From: Pedobacter changchengzhani
GTDB taxonomy: Bacteria; Bacteroidota; Bacteroidia; Sphingobacteriales; Sphingobacteriaceae
DNA: 64,000 nt
Assembly (NCBI RefSeq): GCF_004354365.1
Contig: NZ_SJCY01000006.1
Location: 62,001 to 126,000, forward strand
Direction: 5' to 3'
The notes below the pieces were generated by a model, which saw nothing but the letters and a program-made list of their open reading frames with translations, made no database searches and was not told the origin of the DNA. This document shows positions 1 to 9,171 of the stretch, in pieces (position 1 is the first letter of the stretch; each line of letters starts with the position of its first letter). The position numbers were made by a program, and so were the translations under genes.

Positions 1-114
1 GTAGAACCCGTATTTAAAAATAATTTTATTGAGCTTGTCGAAAACCTTAACAAATGTAAAGGCGCTCAACAAGCTCAAGTTCGATTGCTTTTGCTGATCA
101 TTTTAAGCAATTAA
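1..114 (+). CDS. possible 3' end of an upstream gene (partial)
   Basis: Frame 1 is open from the first base to a TAA at 112-114 and would encode 37 residues. The stretch also contains two facing GAGCTTG/CAAGCTC segments, which resemble the GAGCTTGTCGAA-type dispersed repeat common in this phylum, so the open frame may be a repeat-derived tail or chance. No family is recognisable. It points toward the convergent LOG gene, leaving only 7 bp between the two stops. Confidence 0.25.
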   Translation, partial: VEPVFKNNFIELVENLNKCKGAQQAQVRLLLLIILSN

Positions 115-121
115 ACCCAAC

Positions 122-829
122 TTAAAAGTTCGGTTTAAGTACATATTTATCGTAAAAGCGGAAAATATGTTCTGCAGCCTCTTCAGCAGTATCAACCAAA
201 CGGAACAACTGCAAATCTTCTTTATGGATGTTATGTTCCATCGCCATCATCGTAATTGTTAACCAATCTACCAAACCACTCCAGTACGCAACACCTACCA
301 AAACAATCGGAAAACGTGCAATTTTACCAGTTTGAATAAGCGTTAAGGCTTCAAAAAGTTCATCCATGGTACCAAATCCACCGGGTAAAACCACAAAACC
401 TTGACTATATTTCATAAACATCACTTTACGAACAAAGAAATAATCAAATTCCAAAAGTTTGTTGTGGTCGATATATTTATTGTGAAATTGCTCAAAAGGC
501 AATTCGATGTTTAAACCAACTGATTTTCCACCATTATTATAAGCGCCTTTATTACCAGCTTCCATAATACCCGGACCACCGCCTGTAATAACACCGTAAC
601 CTCTATCGGTTAATAATCGGCCACATTCTTCTGCTAGTTTGTAATATCGGTTGGTTTCTGCAGTTCGTGCCGAACCATAAATGGTTACACAAGGACCAAT
701 TTTAGCTAACTTCTCAAAACCATCCACAAATTCGGCCATGATTTTGAAAATTTGCCAACTGTCTGTTACCTTAATTTCTTGCCAATCTTTATTTTCAAAG
801 GCACTTCTAATTTTTTCTTCACTATTCAT
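122..829 (-). CDS. LOG-family (TIGR00730) nucleotide phosphoribohydrolase
   Basis: A 235-residue Rossmann-fold protein of the LOG / lysine-decarboxylase-like family. These cytosolic enzymes hydrolyse nucleoside or cytokinin-riboside 5'-monophosphates to free base and ribose 5-phosphate. Both diagnostic motifs are visible: GGGPGIMEA at residues 83-91 and PGGFGTMDELFE at 149-160, the latter carrying the phosphate-binding and catalytic residues. The length fits the longer bacterial (type II) LOG proteins. The gene lies just downstream of the SSS symporter on the same strand with a 17-bp gap, so the two may be co-transcribed. The true substrate is unknown; older annotations as lysine decarboxylase are not supported by this motif set. 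Confidence 0.85.
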   Translation of the reverse strand: MNSEEKIRSAFENKDWQEIKVTDSWQIFKIMAEFVDGFEKLAKIGPCVTIYGSARTAETNRYYKLAEECGRLLTDRGYGVITGGGPGIMEAGNKGAYNNGGKSVGLNIELPFEQFHNKYIDHNKLLEFDYFFVRKVMFMKYSQGFVVLPGGFGTMDELFEALTLIQTGKIARFPIVLVGVAYWSGLVDWLTITMMAMEHNIHKEDLQLFRLVDTAEEAAEHIFRFYDKYVLKPNF

Positions 830-846
830 ATACTGTAATTCTAATG

Positions 847-2355
847 TTAAAATTTCGTTTGCGCATCAGTTTTATGGCTGATCAACAGCAAACCTAAAAG
901 CGTAATTAAACCATTTACTAAAATGAGCTCTACACTAAAAACATATCCTCCAAAAAGTTTGACTGAATTGCTTGCAAGCAAGTAACATAAAAAAGGTGAT
1001 AATAAGCATACCAATGGAACTAATTTATCCTTTAAACCCCGTTTTTTTACAAATAAACCAAAACTGTATAAACCTAAAAGTGGTCCGTAAGTGTAAGCCG
1101 CAATCGTGAAGATTAAACTCACAACCGAAGAACTGTTCATTGCGTTGATGATTAAGATAACCAAAAACATCAATATGGAGAAAAATATGTGTACCGTATG
1201 GCGCTTTTTAACCGCATTTGTAGCATTTACTTTGTCTGCCTTATCCATGCCCAAAAAATCTACACAAAAAGAAGTAGTCAACGCCGTTAGTGCAGAATCT
1301 GTTGTGGCAAATGTAGCCGCTGTTAAGCCCAACATAAATACAATTGCGGGTACTGCACCTAAATGATTTAAGGCAATTTCGGGAAACAATAAATCTGTTC
1401 GTGGCTTGCCTGTTATATGATCTAAGGGAATTTCAATGCCATTTTTAGCAGCGAAAATATAGAGCAATGCGCCAACGCTTAAAAAGAATACGTTTAAAAT
1501 TACAAATACACCGGTAAAGGTAAACATGTTCTTTTTCGCTTCCTTTATTGTGCCCATACTTAAGTTCTTTTGCATTAAATCTTGGTCTAAACCCGTCATC
1601 GCAATCGTTACAAAAATACCGCCGATAAATTGTTTGCTGAAGTAGAATTTACTGCCCAAAAAATCATCTAAAAAGAAAATTTTAGAATAGCTGCTATTTT
1701 TTACCGTCTCGAAAGCTTGGGGGATATTAAAATCTAAGCTCCTGCAAATAAAATAAATAGTTAAAAATACAGATAGCACTAAAAAAAATGTTTGCAGGGT
1801 ATCGGTAATAATGATTGTTTTTAAACCACCTTTAAAAGTGTAAGACCAAATTAAAGCCAGCGAAATAAGTACCGTTAACCAAAAAGGTATGCCATAATTA
1901 TCAAAAATGAAGCGTTGCAAAACAATTACCACGAGGTACAATCGGGTTGCAGAGCCAAGTGTACGACTTAATAAAAATATAGAAGCGGCAGTTTTATAGC
2001 TGTAATACCCCAATCTTTGCTCAATATAGCTGTAAATGGATGTTAATTTCATCCGGTAGTATAAGGGCAGTAAAACCGTGGCGATAATTACAAAACCAAC
2101 TGCATTGCCCAAAACAAACTGAAAGTATTGAAATTGATTGCCAGCGGGCGCGCCAACTTCTCCGGGTACGGAGATAAATGTAACGCCAGAAAGTGCGGTG
2201 CCAATCATCCCGAAAGCAACTAAATACCATTTCGAGTTGCGGTTGGCGATAAAAAATGAGGCATTATCTGATGCATTTTTTGAAGTTACCAGGGAAATTA
2301 CAATCAATATTACAAAATACGCAATTAAAAAAATTAAGAGTATGGTTGGCGACAT
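847..2355 (-). CDS. sodium:solute symporter (SSS family)
   Basis: A 502-residue integral membrane protein with about 13 hydrophobic segments, matching the sodium/solute symporter (SSF) fold. The N-terminal half carries the typical glycine/serine-rich helix with IGTALSGVTFISVPG (about residues 51-65) and the helix VTIAMTGLDQDLMQKNL, both usual for Bacteroidota SSS proteins. The substrate (sugar, sialic acid, proline or similar) cannot be read from the sequence. The ATG at 2355 is followed at once by a membrane segment, which suits the family. The LOG gene follows on the same strand after 17 bp. Confidence 0.88.
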   Translation of the reverse strand: MSPTILLIFLIAYFVILIVISLVTSKNASDNASFFIANRNSKWYLVAFGMIGTALSGVTFISVPGEVGAPAGNQFQYFQFVLGNAVGFVIIATVLLPLYYRMKLTSIYSYIEQRLGYYSYKTAASIFLLSRTLGSATRLYLVVIVLQRFIFDNYGIPFWLTVLISLALIWSYTFKGGLKTIIITDTLQTFFLVLSVFLTIYFICRSLDFNIPQAFETVKNSSYSKIFFLDDFLGSKFYFSKQFIGGIFVTIAMTGLDQDLMQKNLSMGTIKEAKKNMFTFTGVFVILNVFFLSVGALLYIFAAKNGIEIPLDHITGKPRTDLLFPEIALNHLGAVPAIVFMLGLTAATFATTDSALTALTTSFCVDFLGMDKADKVNATNAVKKRHTVHIFFSILMFLVILIINAMNSSSVVSLIFTIAAYTYGPLLGLYSFGLFVKKRGLKDKLVPLVCLLSPFLCYLLASNSVKLFGGYVFSVELILVNGLITLLGLLLISHKTDAQTKF

Positions 2356-2492
2356 AGCATAGTTTTTTGGTTAAAAGTAGCAATTTACAATTAATGTTAA
2401 GGATTTCGTTTTTATAAATTCATTTTAGTTAATTAGCCTTCAAATTGTTTTTATTTGAATATTCTATGGCGCATTAATTATTGTTTTTTCTC

Positions 2493-2500
2493 TATTTTTG
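2493..2500 (+). promoter_or_regulatory. Bacteroidota-type -7 element of recR
   Basis: TATTTTTG fits the TAnnTTTG -7 consensus of Bacteroidota sigma-ABfr promoters. It ends only 4 nt before the RecR ATG at 2505, so the transcript would be nearly leaderless. No convincing -33 TTTG lies at the right distance. A match this short also arises by chance in AT-rich DNA. Confidence 0.4.
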
Positions 2501-2504
2501 TAAT

Positions 2505-3122
2505 ATGAATTTTTCATCCAAACTGTTAGAAGATGCGGTAAATGAATTCTCGAAGTTGCCCGGCGTTGGCCAGAAAACAGCTTTGAGATTGGTTTTGCAT
2601 TTGTTAAATAAAGAACAGGAAGAAGTTAATCAGTTTGGTAATACTTTTATTAAACTTAAAAAAGAGATTAAGAATTGCACCATTTGCAGAAATATATCTG
2701 ATTTTTCGATATGTGAAATTTGTACATCGCACAAAAGAGATCAAGCAACTATTTGTGTTGTTGAAGATACCCGAGATGTGATGGCAATAGAAAATACGAG
2801 TCAGTATTTTGGCGTTTACCATGTGCTTGGTGGCTTAATTTCTCCGATGGACGGTATTGGTCCAACTGATTTATTTATTGATGGATTGGTGGCTAGAGTT
2901 GCCGTGGGCGATATTAAAGAAGTTATTTTAGCGCTAAGTCCAAACATGGAAGGTGATACCACGCTTTTTTATCTCTATAAAAAATTAAAAGATTTTAACA
3001 TTCCCATTTCTACAATTGCGCGGGGTATTGCATTTGGTGGCGAGCTCGAATATACGGATGAGATTACTTTAGGTCGATCTATCATTACAAGAGTGCCTTA
3101 TGAAAATGCAATGATGAGATAA
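2505..3122 (+). CDS. recR: recombination mediator RecR
   Basis: RecR acts with RecF/RecO to load RecA onto gapped single-stranded DNA. The 205-residue protein has the expected order: an N-terminal helix-hairpin-helix (around residues 18-27), a C4 zinc finger with Cys58, Cys61, Cys70 and Cys73, a Toprim domain from about residue 82, and a C-terminal Walker-B-like region. The ATG at 2505 is preferred over the upstream in-frame ATG at 2481, because the family starts at this point and because a TATTTTTG promoter element lies between the two. It is transcribed divergently from the SSS symporter. Confidence 0.95.
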   Translation: MNFSSKLLEDAVNEFSKLPGVGQKTALRLVLHLLNKEQEEVNQFGNTFIKLKKEIKNCTICRNISDFSICEICTSHKRDQATICVVEDTRDVMAIENTSQYFGVYHVLGGLISPMDGIGPTDLFIDGLVARVAVGDIKEVILALSPNMEGDTTLFYLYKKLKDFNIPISTIARGIAFGGELEYTDEITLGRSIITRVPYENAMMR

Positions 3123-3196
3123 AAAACAAAATTGAATTATCTAGCTGTTAAACACGTAGTAACAAAGTATCAATCGAGTAAAAAATTTACCTTTAT

Positions 3197-3204
3197 TATT
3201 TTTG
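3197..3204 (+). promoter_or_regulatory. -7 element upstream of the SDR gene
   Basis: TATTTTTG matches the TAnnTTTG consensus and lies 23 nt before the ATG at 3228. No clear -33 box was found, so this is a motif match only. Confidence 0.35.
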
Positions 3205-3227
3205 TTGATATTAAAATTAGGCCCTAA

Positions 3228-4046
3228 ATGAATTTAAAAAATAAAGTGATAATTGTAACTGGCGCATCGAGTGGCATTGGTAAAGCTTGTGCCGAAGAAT
3301 TTGCTAAAAGAGGTGCAAATTTAGTTTTAGCAGCACGCCAATATGTTACCCTTTGTGAAATAACGGCCGATTTAGAGCAAAAATATGGTATTAGAGCAGT
3401 TGCCGTACAGGCAGATGTAAGTAGAGAAACAGACTGCGAGCTGATTATAAAGCACGCAATGGCGTCTTTTAACCAAATTGATATTTTAGTAAATAATGCC
3501 GGACTTTCTATGCGGGCTTTGTTTAAAGATGTAGATTTAGCCGTACTTAAAAATTTAATGGATGTTAATTTTTGGGGAGCAGTTTATTGCACAAAATATG
3601 CATTGCCAGAGATTTTAAAAACCAAAGGCAGTATTGTGGCGGTATCTTCTATCGCCGGCTATCGCGGTTTACCCGGCAGAACGGGCTATTCTGCTTCTAA
3701 ATTTGCGATGAATGGTTTTATAGAATCGCTCCGTACCGAACTTTTAAAAACTGGCGTTAATGTGCTTTTGGCCTGTCCGGGTTTTACAACTTCAAATATC
3801 CGCGTTGCGGCGCTGGCTAAAGATGGTATTGCACATGGCGAAACCAGCATGGAAGAAGGTAAAATGATGACATCAGAAGCGGTTGCCAGCAATATTGCCG
3901 ATGGAATTGAAAACCGAAAACGAACGCTAATTATGACCGGACAAGGTAAATTAGCCGTTTGGATGAATAAACTGTTCCCGAAATTTACCGATAAAAAAGT
4001 ATTCGAATTATTCGCAAAGGAAAAAAATCCGCTACTTGAAGTTTAA
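3228..4046 (+). CDS. short-chain dehydrogenase/reductase (SDR)
   Basis: A classical SDR of 272 residues: an NAD(P)-dependent oxidoreductase with a cytosolic Rossmann fold. It shows the cofactor motif TGASSGIG at 11-18, NNAG at 89-92, the catalytic Ser near 140-141, and the YSASK catalytic Tyr154/Lys158 pair. The C-terminal region, with ACPGFTTSNIR and a basic amphipathic stretch, resembles DltE/DHRS7-like SDRs that act on lipid or small-molecule carbonyls. The substrate cannot be determined. It stands alone between recR and an esterase gene. Confidence 0.88.
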   Translation: MNLKNKVIIVTGASSGIGKACAEEFAKRGANLVLAARQYVTLCEITADLEQKYGIRAVAVQADVSRETDCELIIKHAMASFNQIDILVNNAGLSMRALFKDVDLAVLKNLMDVNFWGAVYCTKYALPEILKTKGSIVAVSSIAGYRGLPGRTGYSASKFAMNGFIESLRTELLKTGVNVLLACPGFTTSNIRVAALAKDGIAHGETSMEEGKMMTSEAVASNIADGIENRKRTLIMTGQGKLAVWMNKLFPKFTDKKVFELFAKEKNPLLEV

Positions 4047-4175
4047 AAAGTAGTACAAGAATTTGCGCCGATGATATTTAGCGCATTTAGAATTTTAATG
4101 CAGTAGTTTTACTACGTCAAAATCCAAAGCATAAACAATTCCGTTAATTAGGTGTAAATAAACACAAACATTTTT

Positions 4176-5006
4176 ATGTACAAAAAGATCCTTTTCATTA
4201 TTCTTCTATTCCCATTTTTAGTTACGTCCGCTCAGGTTAAAACCGCCAAAAACCTCAATTACCTCGGTAATGATGAGGTTAGCAATACGCTAAATATCTA
4301 TTACAAAAACGACTCTATAAAAAACAAACCTGTAATTATTTTCATTCACGGTGGCTCTTGGAGTACCGGAAAAAAGGAAACCTATTGGTGGCTAGGGCGA
4401 AATTTTGCGAGAAAAGGTGTGGTAACGGTGATTATTAATTATCCATTGGCACCAAATGCAGGCTATGAAAAAATGGCGACAGATTGTGCTTCTGCTGTGA
4501 AATGGGTGCAAGAAAATATTGCAAATTATAAGGGAAGTGGTGAAAAAATATTTTTAATGGGGCACTCTGCTGGTGCGCATTTAGCGGAGTTAATTAACGC
4601 CGATCCTAAATATTTTAAAAATATTGGCATAAAAAACCCAGTTAAAGGTGTTATTCTAAACGATCCTTTCGGGTTGGATATGTACGAATATTTAACAAAA
4701 GCAGAGAAAGACGATTCGTACACTAATTTTTTAAGAACATTTACCAATGATCCCGCAAATTGGAAGAAAGGTTCGCCACTTACTTATGTAGATAATATTA
4801 AAAATCCTCATTTACTTTTTTACGGTGCAAAAACCTATGATGCCATTAAAATTCAAACCCCAAGGTTAAATCAAATTTTAAAGGCAAATCATGTACCGTC
4901 AGAAATTGTAGAAGTTAAGGGTAAAAGCCATGTGCCGATGATTACCCAAATGATTTTTGGTTGCAATAAATTGTATGCGAAAATCGTTTCTTTCGTTAAT
5001 GAGTAG
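4176..5006 (+). CDS. secreted alpha/beta hydrolase (esterase-like)
   Basis: A 276-residue alpha/beta hydrolase related to the BD-FAE / carboxylesterase group. A signal peptide covers about residues 1-19 and ends at TSAQ, so it is probably periplasmic. The oxyanion motif HGGSW is at 58-62, and the nucleophile elbow GHSAG at 129-133 places the catalytic serine at 131. A C-terminal KSHVPM supplies a likely catalytic histidine near 252. Feruloyl, acetylxylan or other carboxyl esters are possible substrates; no neighbouring carbohydrate genes narrow this down. Confidence 0.8.
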   Translation: MYKKILFIILLFPFLVTSAQVKTAKNLNYLGNDEVSNTLNIYYKNDSIKNKPVIIFIHGGSWSTGKKETYWWLGRNFARKGVVTVIINYPLAPNAGYEKMATDCASAVKWVQENIANYKGSGEKIFLMGHSAGAHLAELINADPKYFKNIGIKNPVKGVILNDPFGLDMYEYLTKAEKDDSYTNFLRTFTNDPANWKKGSPLTYVDNIKNPHLLFYGAKTYDAIKIQTPRLNQILKANHVPSEIVEVKGKSHVPMITQMIFGCNKLYAKIVSFVNE

Positions 5007-5174
5007 TATTTTTATTCCGTTTTACGATAATTGAAAATAAAATATTATGCAGCTATAATGAAGTACAAAACTACTTTTTATTTATACTGGAATATTGGCT
5101 TTTGTAAAAATAAAACTGCACTTTTGCAACCTGTTAAAATGAGGTTTTTTATGTCGTAAGTACATTTTTTAGTT

Positions 5175-6551
5175 ATGGAAGAATTGGTTGTAGAAGATAT
5201 CCTCGGGTTATTGGATCAGGATAATGATAAGGCTTTAAAAAAGTACTTAGATCAACTAAATATTTCTGATGTTGAAGAATTAATAGATGAACTTCCACAG
5301 CATGCTGCCAAATTTATCGAAACCTTATCTGTAAATAGAGCGGTAAACGTTTTCAGAATTCTAGACTTCCCTACACAGGAAAGAATTATAAAAAAACTAT
5401 CTGGCAATAAACTTAATCAAATCATAAAAGATCTTCCTCCAGATGATCGTACGGCATTATTTACCGAATTGAAAGGTGATGTTGTAAAAAAAATGATTTC
5501 ACTTCTTCCGCCAGAAGAGCGTAAAGAATCGCTTTCTTTATTGGGTTACAAAGAAGATAGTGTTGGGCGATTAATGACGCCCGATTACATTGCCGTAAAG
5601 CCAGAATGGAGTATTGCAAGGGTTTTGGCACACATTAGGCGCTACGGAAAAAACTCAGAAACCATTGATGTTATTTACGTTATCGATAAGGACGGTGTAC
5701 TAATTGATGATATTAGAATTAGAGAGGTTTTATTAGCCGATCCAGATTCTATAATAGGTGAACTTACCGATAAACGCTACATCTTTTTAGGTGCAAACGA
5801 TCCGCAAGAAGAAGCCATTAATATTTTTAGAATGAATAATAGGGTTGCACTGCCTGTTATTGATGAAAATAAAGTGTTGTTGGGTATCGTTACGGTGGAT
5901 GATATTTTATGGATTGCGCATGAAGAATACACCGAAGACATGCAGAAATTTGGTGGAACTGAGGCTTTAGATGAACCTTATCTCGATATCCCGATATTAA
6001 AGTTAGTTAAAAAAAGAGCCAGCTGGTTAGTGGTACTTTTTTTAGGCGAAATGCTTACTGCAACAGCTATGCAACATTTCGAAATTGAACTGGAAAAAGC
6101 GGTTGTGCTATCCTTATTTATTCCTTTAATTATGAGCAGTGGCGGAAATAGTGGCTCTCAGGCATCAACACTAATTATTCAAGCAATGGCGCTTGGCGAA
6201 GTAACCATTACTTCGTGGTGGAATGTGATGAAAAGAGAATTGTTTTCTGGAACTTTATTGGGTTTAATTTTAGGCACAATTGGTTTCATCCGCATTGCGA
6301 TATGGCAAAATTTACATTTGTACAATTACGGCGAGCATTGGTTTTTAATTGCTTTAACGATATTTTTTACTTTAATTGGCATTGTACTTTGGGGAAGTTT
6401 AATCGGCTCAATGATGCCCATAATTATGAAAAAACTTAAACTCGACCCAGCAACTTCTTCGGCGCCTTTTGTGGCCACGATGGTTGATGTTACAGGTATT
6501 GTGATCTATTTTAGCATTGCACTTTTGATTTTAAAAGGCGTTTTACTCTAA
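5175..6551 (+). CDS. mgtE: magnesium transporter MgtE
   Basis: A 458-residue MgtE-type Mg2+ channel. The N-terminal superhelical domain (about 1-130) and a tandem CBS domain pair (about 130-255) form the cytosolic Mg2+ sensor. They are followed by a linker helix and five transmembrane segments (about 280-458). The pore-region signature SSGGNSGSQAST is visible at the start of the second membrane segment. Length and domain order are normal for the family. The HAD gene begins 7 bp after the stop, so the two probably form one transcript. Confidence 0.93.
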   Translation: MEELVVEDILGLLDQDNDKALKKYLDQLNISDVEELIDELPQHAAKFIETLSVNRAVNVFRILDFPTQERIIKKLSGNKLNQIIKDLPPDDRTALFTELKGDVVKKMISLLPPEERKESLSLLGYKEDSVGRLMTPDYIAVKPEWSIARVLAHIRRYGKNSETIDVIYVIDKDGVLIDDIRIREVLLADPDSIIGELTDKRYIFLGANDPQEEAINIFRMNNRVALPVIDENKVLLGIVTVDDILWIAHEEYTEDMQKFGGTEALDEPYLDIPILKLVKKRASWLVVLFLGEMLTATAMQHFEIELEKAVVLSLFIPLIMSSGGNSGSQASTLIIQAMALGEVTITSWWNVMKRELFSGTLLGLILGTIGFIRIAIWQNLHLYNYGEHWFLIALTIFFTLIGIVLWGSLIGSMMPIIMKKLKLDPATSSAPFVATMVDVTGIVIYFSIALLILKGVLL

Positions 6552-6558
6552 AAATAAA

Positions 6559-7176
6559 ATGATGAAAAAGAAAATTACGACGCTTTTTACCGACATCGGT
6601 GGCGTGCTTTTAACCAATGGATGGGATCATTTAGCGAGGGCAGAGGCATGTAAATTGTTTAATTTAAGCGTGAAAGATGTTGAAGAAAGACATCATTTAA
6701 CTTTTGATACTTATGAAGTGGGCAAAATTACGCTCGATGAGTATTTGGAGCGAATTGTTTTTTATGAAGAACGAAGTTTTACGATTAACGATTTTAAAAA
6801 TTTCATGTTTAGCAAATCGTTACCCTATCAAAATATGATTGATTTGGTGTGTAAATTGAAACAAAAATACAATCTTAAAGTCGCGGTAATTAGCAACGAA
6901 GGCAGAGAACTCAATCAATACAGAATTGCAACTTTTAAATTAACCGACTTTATCGATTTTTTCGTTTCTTCGAGTTTTGTTCATTTTCGTAAACCCGATG
7001 CCGATATTTTTAAAGTGGCTATTGATATTTCACAAAGTGATTTAGAGACCAGTATTTATATCGATGACAGAATGCTGTTTGTGCAAATTGCCGAAAGTCT
7101 TGGTTTAAAAGGCATTCACCATGTAGATTACGAGGATACTAAAAGTCAATTGAAAGGCTTTGGGTTAGAACTTTAA
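6559..7176 (+). CDS. HAD-superfamily hydrolase (subfamily IA-like)
   Basis: A 205-residue haloacid-dehalogenase-type phosphatase. Visible motifs are the nucleophile loop TDIGGVLLTNG near the N-terminus, motif II around VISNEG, motif III lysine in FRKPDADIF, and motif IV YIDDR. Spacing fits the YihX-like subfamily, which dephosphorylates small sugar or nucleotide phosphates in the cytosol. ATG at 6559 and ATG at 6562 are adjacent and cannot be separated. It lies 7 bp behind mgtE and is convergent with ychF. Confidence 0.82.
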   Translation: MMKKKITTLFTDIGGVLLTNGWDHLARAEACKLFNLSVKDVEERHHLTFDTYEVGKITLDEYLERIVFYEERSFTINDFKNFMFSKSLPYQNMIDLVCKLKQKYNLKVAVISNEGRELNQYRIATFKLTDFIDFFVSSSFVHFRKPDADIFKVAIDISQSDLETSIYIDDRMLFVQIAESLGLKGIHHVDYEDTKSQLKGFGLEL

Positions 7177-7232
7177 TTGACTTCTTTGGAAAAACTATTC
7201 TGTATATATAAATAATTCTCTCGGTAACTAAG

Positions 7233-7269
7233 GCATAAAAAAAGCCACCCTTTCAGGTAGCTTTATGCT
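7233..7269 (-). terminator. intrinsic terminator of ychF
   Basis: AAAGCCACC (7241-7249) pairs with GGTAGCTTT (7256-7264) with one mismatch, and is framed by an outer GCATA/TATGC. On the minus strand the stem is followed by a run of T. It lies 31 bp beyond the ychF stop and could also slow transcripts arriving from the HAD gene. Confidence 0.7.
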
Positions 7270-7272
7270 TTT

Positions 7273-7302
7273 CAAAGTCCCCTTTAGGGGATTTAGGGAT
7301 TA
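7273..7302. repeat. dispersed CCCCT/AGGGG repeat, copy 1, at the ychF stop
   Basis: Contains CCCCTTTAGGGG followed by ATTTAGGGATTA. Near-identical copies lie at 39449-39477 and 40156-40185. In all three the terminal TTA of the repeat is the stop codon (TAA) of a minus-strand gene. Confidence 0.75.
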
Positions 7303-8394
7303 AACGTTAAAACGGAAATGCATAATATCTCCATCTTCGACAACGTAAGTTTTTCCTTCTACGCCTAATTTGCCAACTTCTTTACAAGCGTTTTCTGAGC
7401 CTAAAGTTACAAAATCAATGTATTTAATCACTTCAGCACGGATAAAACCTTTTTCAAAATCGGTATGGATTACGCCCGCTGCTTGTGGCGCAGTGAAGCC
7501 TTTAGTTATTGTCCAAGCCCTAACTTCTTGTACACCTGCAGTAAAATAAGTGTATAAGTTTAATAATTTATAAGCTGTGCGAATCAGTTTATTTACACCA
7601 GATTCATCTAACCCTAAATCGGCCAAAAATTCCTGACGCTCTTCATAACTTTCCAATTCTGCAATTTCTGATTCGATTTTCGCAGAAATCACCAAAACCT
7701 CTGCTTTTTCATCACCAACACTTGCTTTTACTAAATCAACATATTTATTGCCTGCAACAACCGATGCCTCATCAACATTACAAACATACATTACTGGCTT
7801 TTGAGTAAGTAAACCTAAATCTTCAATATAATCGAAATCATCTTGAGGTAAGTTTGCTGTACGAATCGATTTTCCGTTTTCTAAGTGCGCTTTAACTAAG
7901 TTTAAAATTTCGAAAGTACGTTTAGCATCTTTATCCGTTTTAGCCATTTTTTCAACCTTCTGAATACGTTTATCAACGGTATCTAAATCTTTAAGTTGTA
8001 ATTCGGTATCAATAATTTCTTTATCTCTTATCGGATCAACAGAACCATCAACGTGAATTACGTTACCATCATCAAAGCAACGCAAAACATGAATAATTGC
8101 ATTAGTAGCACGGATATTCCCTAAAAATTGATTGCCTAAACCTTCACCTTTTGAAGCGCCTTTAACCAAGCCTGCTATATCTACAATTTCTATCGTATTG
8201 GGTTGTACCTTATTCGGTTTCACCAATTCAGCTAGTTTTGTTAAGCGATCATCCGGTACGGTTATTACACCAATATTTGGCTCAATCGTACAAAACGGAA
8301 AGTTAGCAGCCTGTGCCTTTGCGTTTGATAAACAGTTAAAAAGAGTAGATTTCCCAACATTTGGTAAACCTACAATACCACATTGTAATGCCAT
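7300..8394 (-). CDS. ychF: ribosome-binding ATPase YchF (Obg family)
   Basis: A 364-residue YchF/OLA1-type P-loop ATPase that binds ribosomes and takes part in translation and redox-stress responses. The P-loop GLPNVGKST is at residues 9-17, and NVDE replaces the GTP-specific NKxD motif, which is the hallmark of ATP specificity in this family. A central coiled coil and a C-terminal TGS domain (about 280-364, with the FNV end) are present. The start MALQCGIVG is standard. It is transcribed alone, convergent with the mgtE-HAD pair. Confidence 0.96.
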   Translation of the reverse strand: MALQCGIVGLPNVGKSTLFNCLSNAKAQAANFPFCTIEPNIGVITVPDDRLTKLAELVKPNKVQPNTIEIVDIAGLVKGASKGEGLGNQFLGNIRATNAIIHVLRCFDDGNVIHVDGSVDPIRDKEIIDTELQLKDLDTVDKRIQKVEKMAKTDKDAKRTFEILNLVKAHLENGKSIRTANLPQDDFDYIEDLGLLTQKPVMYVCNVDEASVVAGNKYVDLVKASVGDEKAEVLVISAKIESEIAELESYEERQEFLADLGLDESGVNKLIRTAYKLLNLYTYFTAGVQEVRAWTITKGFTAPQAAGVIHTDFEKGFIRAEVIKYIDFVTLGSENACKEVGKLGVEGKTYVVEDGDIMHFRFNV

Positions 8395-8703
8395 TTATAT
8401 ATTATTATACGTTTTCAATTCTTTTATTTTTGTTACGGGTTGTGAGTTATTAGTTACCGGTTGTCAGTTGTAAGTTAACAGTTGTCAGTTACTAGTTATC
8501 CTTTGCGTGTTAAAAATACATGTTTGATTCAAAATAGAAGTGCTATTTCCAATTCGCTATTTCAACTCATCACTCATCACTCAAAACTCATATCTAGTTC
8601 CAAAGTTTGCAAAGATAAGGTTTTAAAATCTTATTTAATGTTAAGGTTTATGCCATTGCAGATATTTTGTGGTAGTTTAGCGCAAATTTATATTTTTGTC
8701 CTT
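8395..8703. other. intergenic region with degenerate short repeats
   Basis: This 309-bp gap separates the divergent ychF and DUF5362 genes. It holds a GTTGTCAGTTG-type degenerate repeat (about 8436-8498) and an ACTCATCACTCA-type repeat (about 8566-8595). Relatives of the second occur near 36480 and 36785-36830. The gap ends in the DUF5362 promoter. An upstream open frame from 8482 runs through these repeats and is not thought to be coding. Confidence 0.55.
8666..8698 (+). promoter_or_regulatory. promoter of the DUF5362 gene
   Basis: TTTG at 8666-8669 and TATTTTTG at 8691-8698 are separated by 21 bp, fitting the Bacteroidota -33/-7 pattern. The ATG at 8704 lies 6 nt after the -7 box, so the mRNA is probably leaderless or nearly so. 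This also argues against the longer upstream reading frame. Confidence 0.55.
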
Positions 8704-9171
8704 ATGGAAAATTTTGATCAAGAAGTTACGCAGCCATCTGAAGTTAAATTAGTAGTTACCGAAGAAATGAGGAGTTACATTTACGACGCAACGAAATGGT
8801 GTAAACTTTTGGCTATTGTGGGCATTGTTGTTTCTATATTTCTGTTAATTGGTTCTTTCGGCATTGGTGCCTTAATTAATGCCGATCCTAAAATGCAAGC
8901 GCAGTTAGGGCCTTTAGCAAGTGCTGGCGGTTTGGGGGTTACTATTTTTTACCTATTAATGGGGTTACTTTATTTTTACCCGAGTATTTTGCTTTATAAG
9001 TTTGCAAATAAAGGTAAGCAGGGTGTTTTATTTGGCGATCAGGCAAGTTTGAACGAAGCTTTTTTAAGCATAAAATCACTTTTCAAGTTTATGGGTATCC
9101 TTACTATTGTACTGGTTGCTACTTATTTTATTTTCGTTTTAGTAATGGGAGCAGGGTTGTTGAAAATGTAA
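8704..9171 (+). CDS. DUF5362-like membrane protein
   Basis: A 155-residue protein resembling DUF5362 family proteins of Bacteroidota. After a hydrophilic N-terminus of about 35 residues there are three hydrophobic segments: about 36-58, 78-102 and 130-153. The middle section has YKFANKGKQGVLFGD and the family-typical run of sparse charges. Function is unknown; it is probably an inner-membrane protein. The start at 8704 was chosen because the promoter lies directly before it and the upstream extension is repeat-derived. No operon partner is visible. Confidence 0.7.
   Translation: MENFDQEVTQPSEVKLVVTEEMRSYIYDATKWCKLLAIVGIVVSIFLLIGSFGIGALINADPKMQAQLGPLASAGGLGVTIFYLLMGLLYFYPSILLYKFANKGKQGVLFGDQASLNEAFLSIKSLFKFMGILTIVLVATYFIFVLVMGAGLLKM

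Noticed and set aside
122..829. Lysine decarboxylase
   Set aside because: PGGxGTxxE and GGGPGIMEA identify the LOG phosphoribohydrolase group; the decarboxylase name is a historical misannotation.
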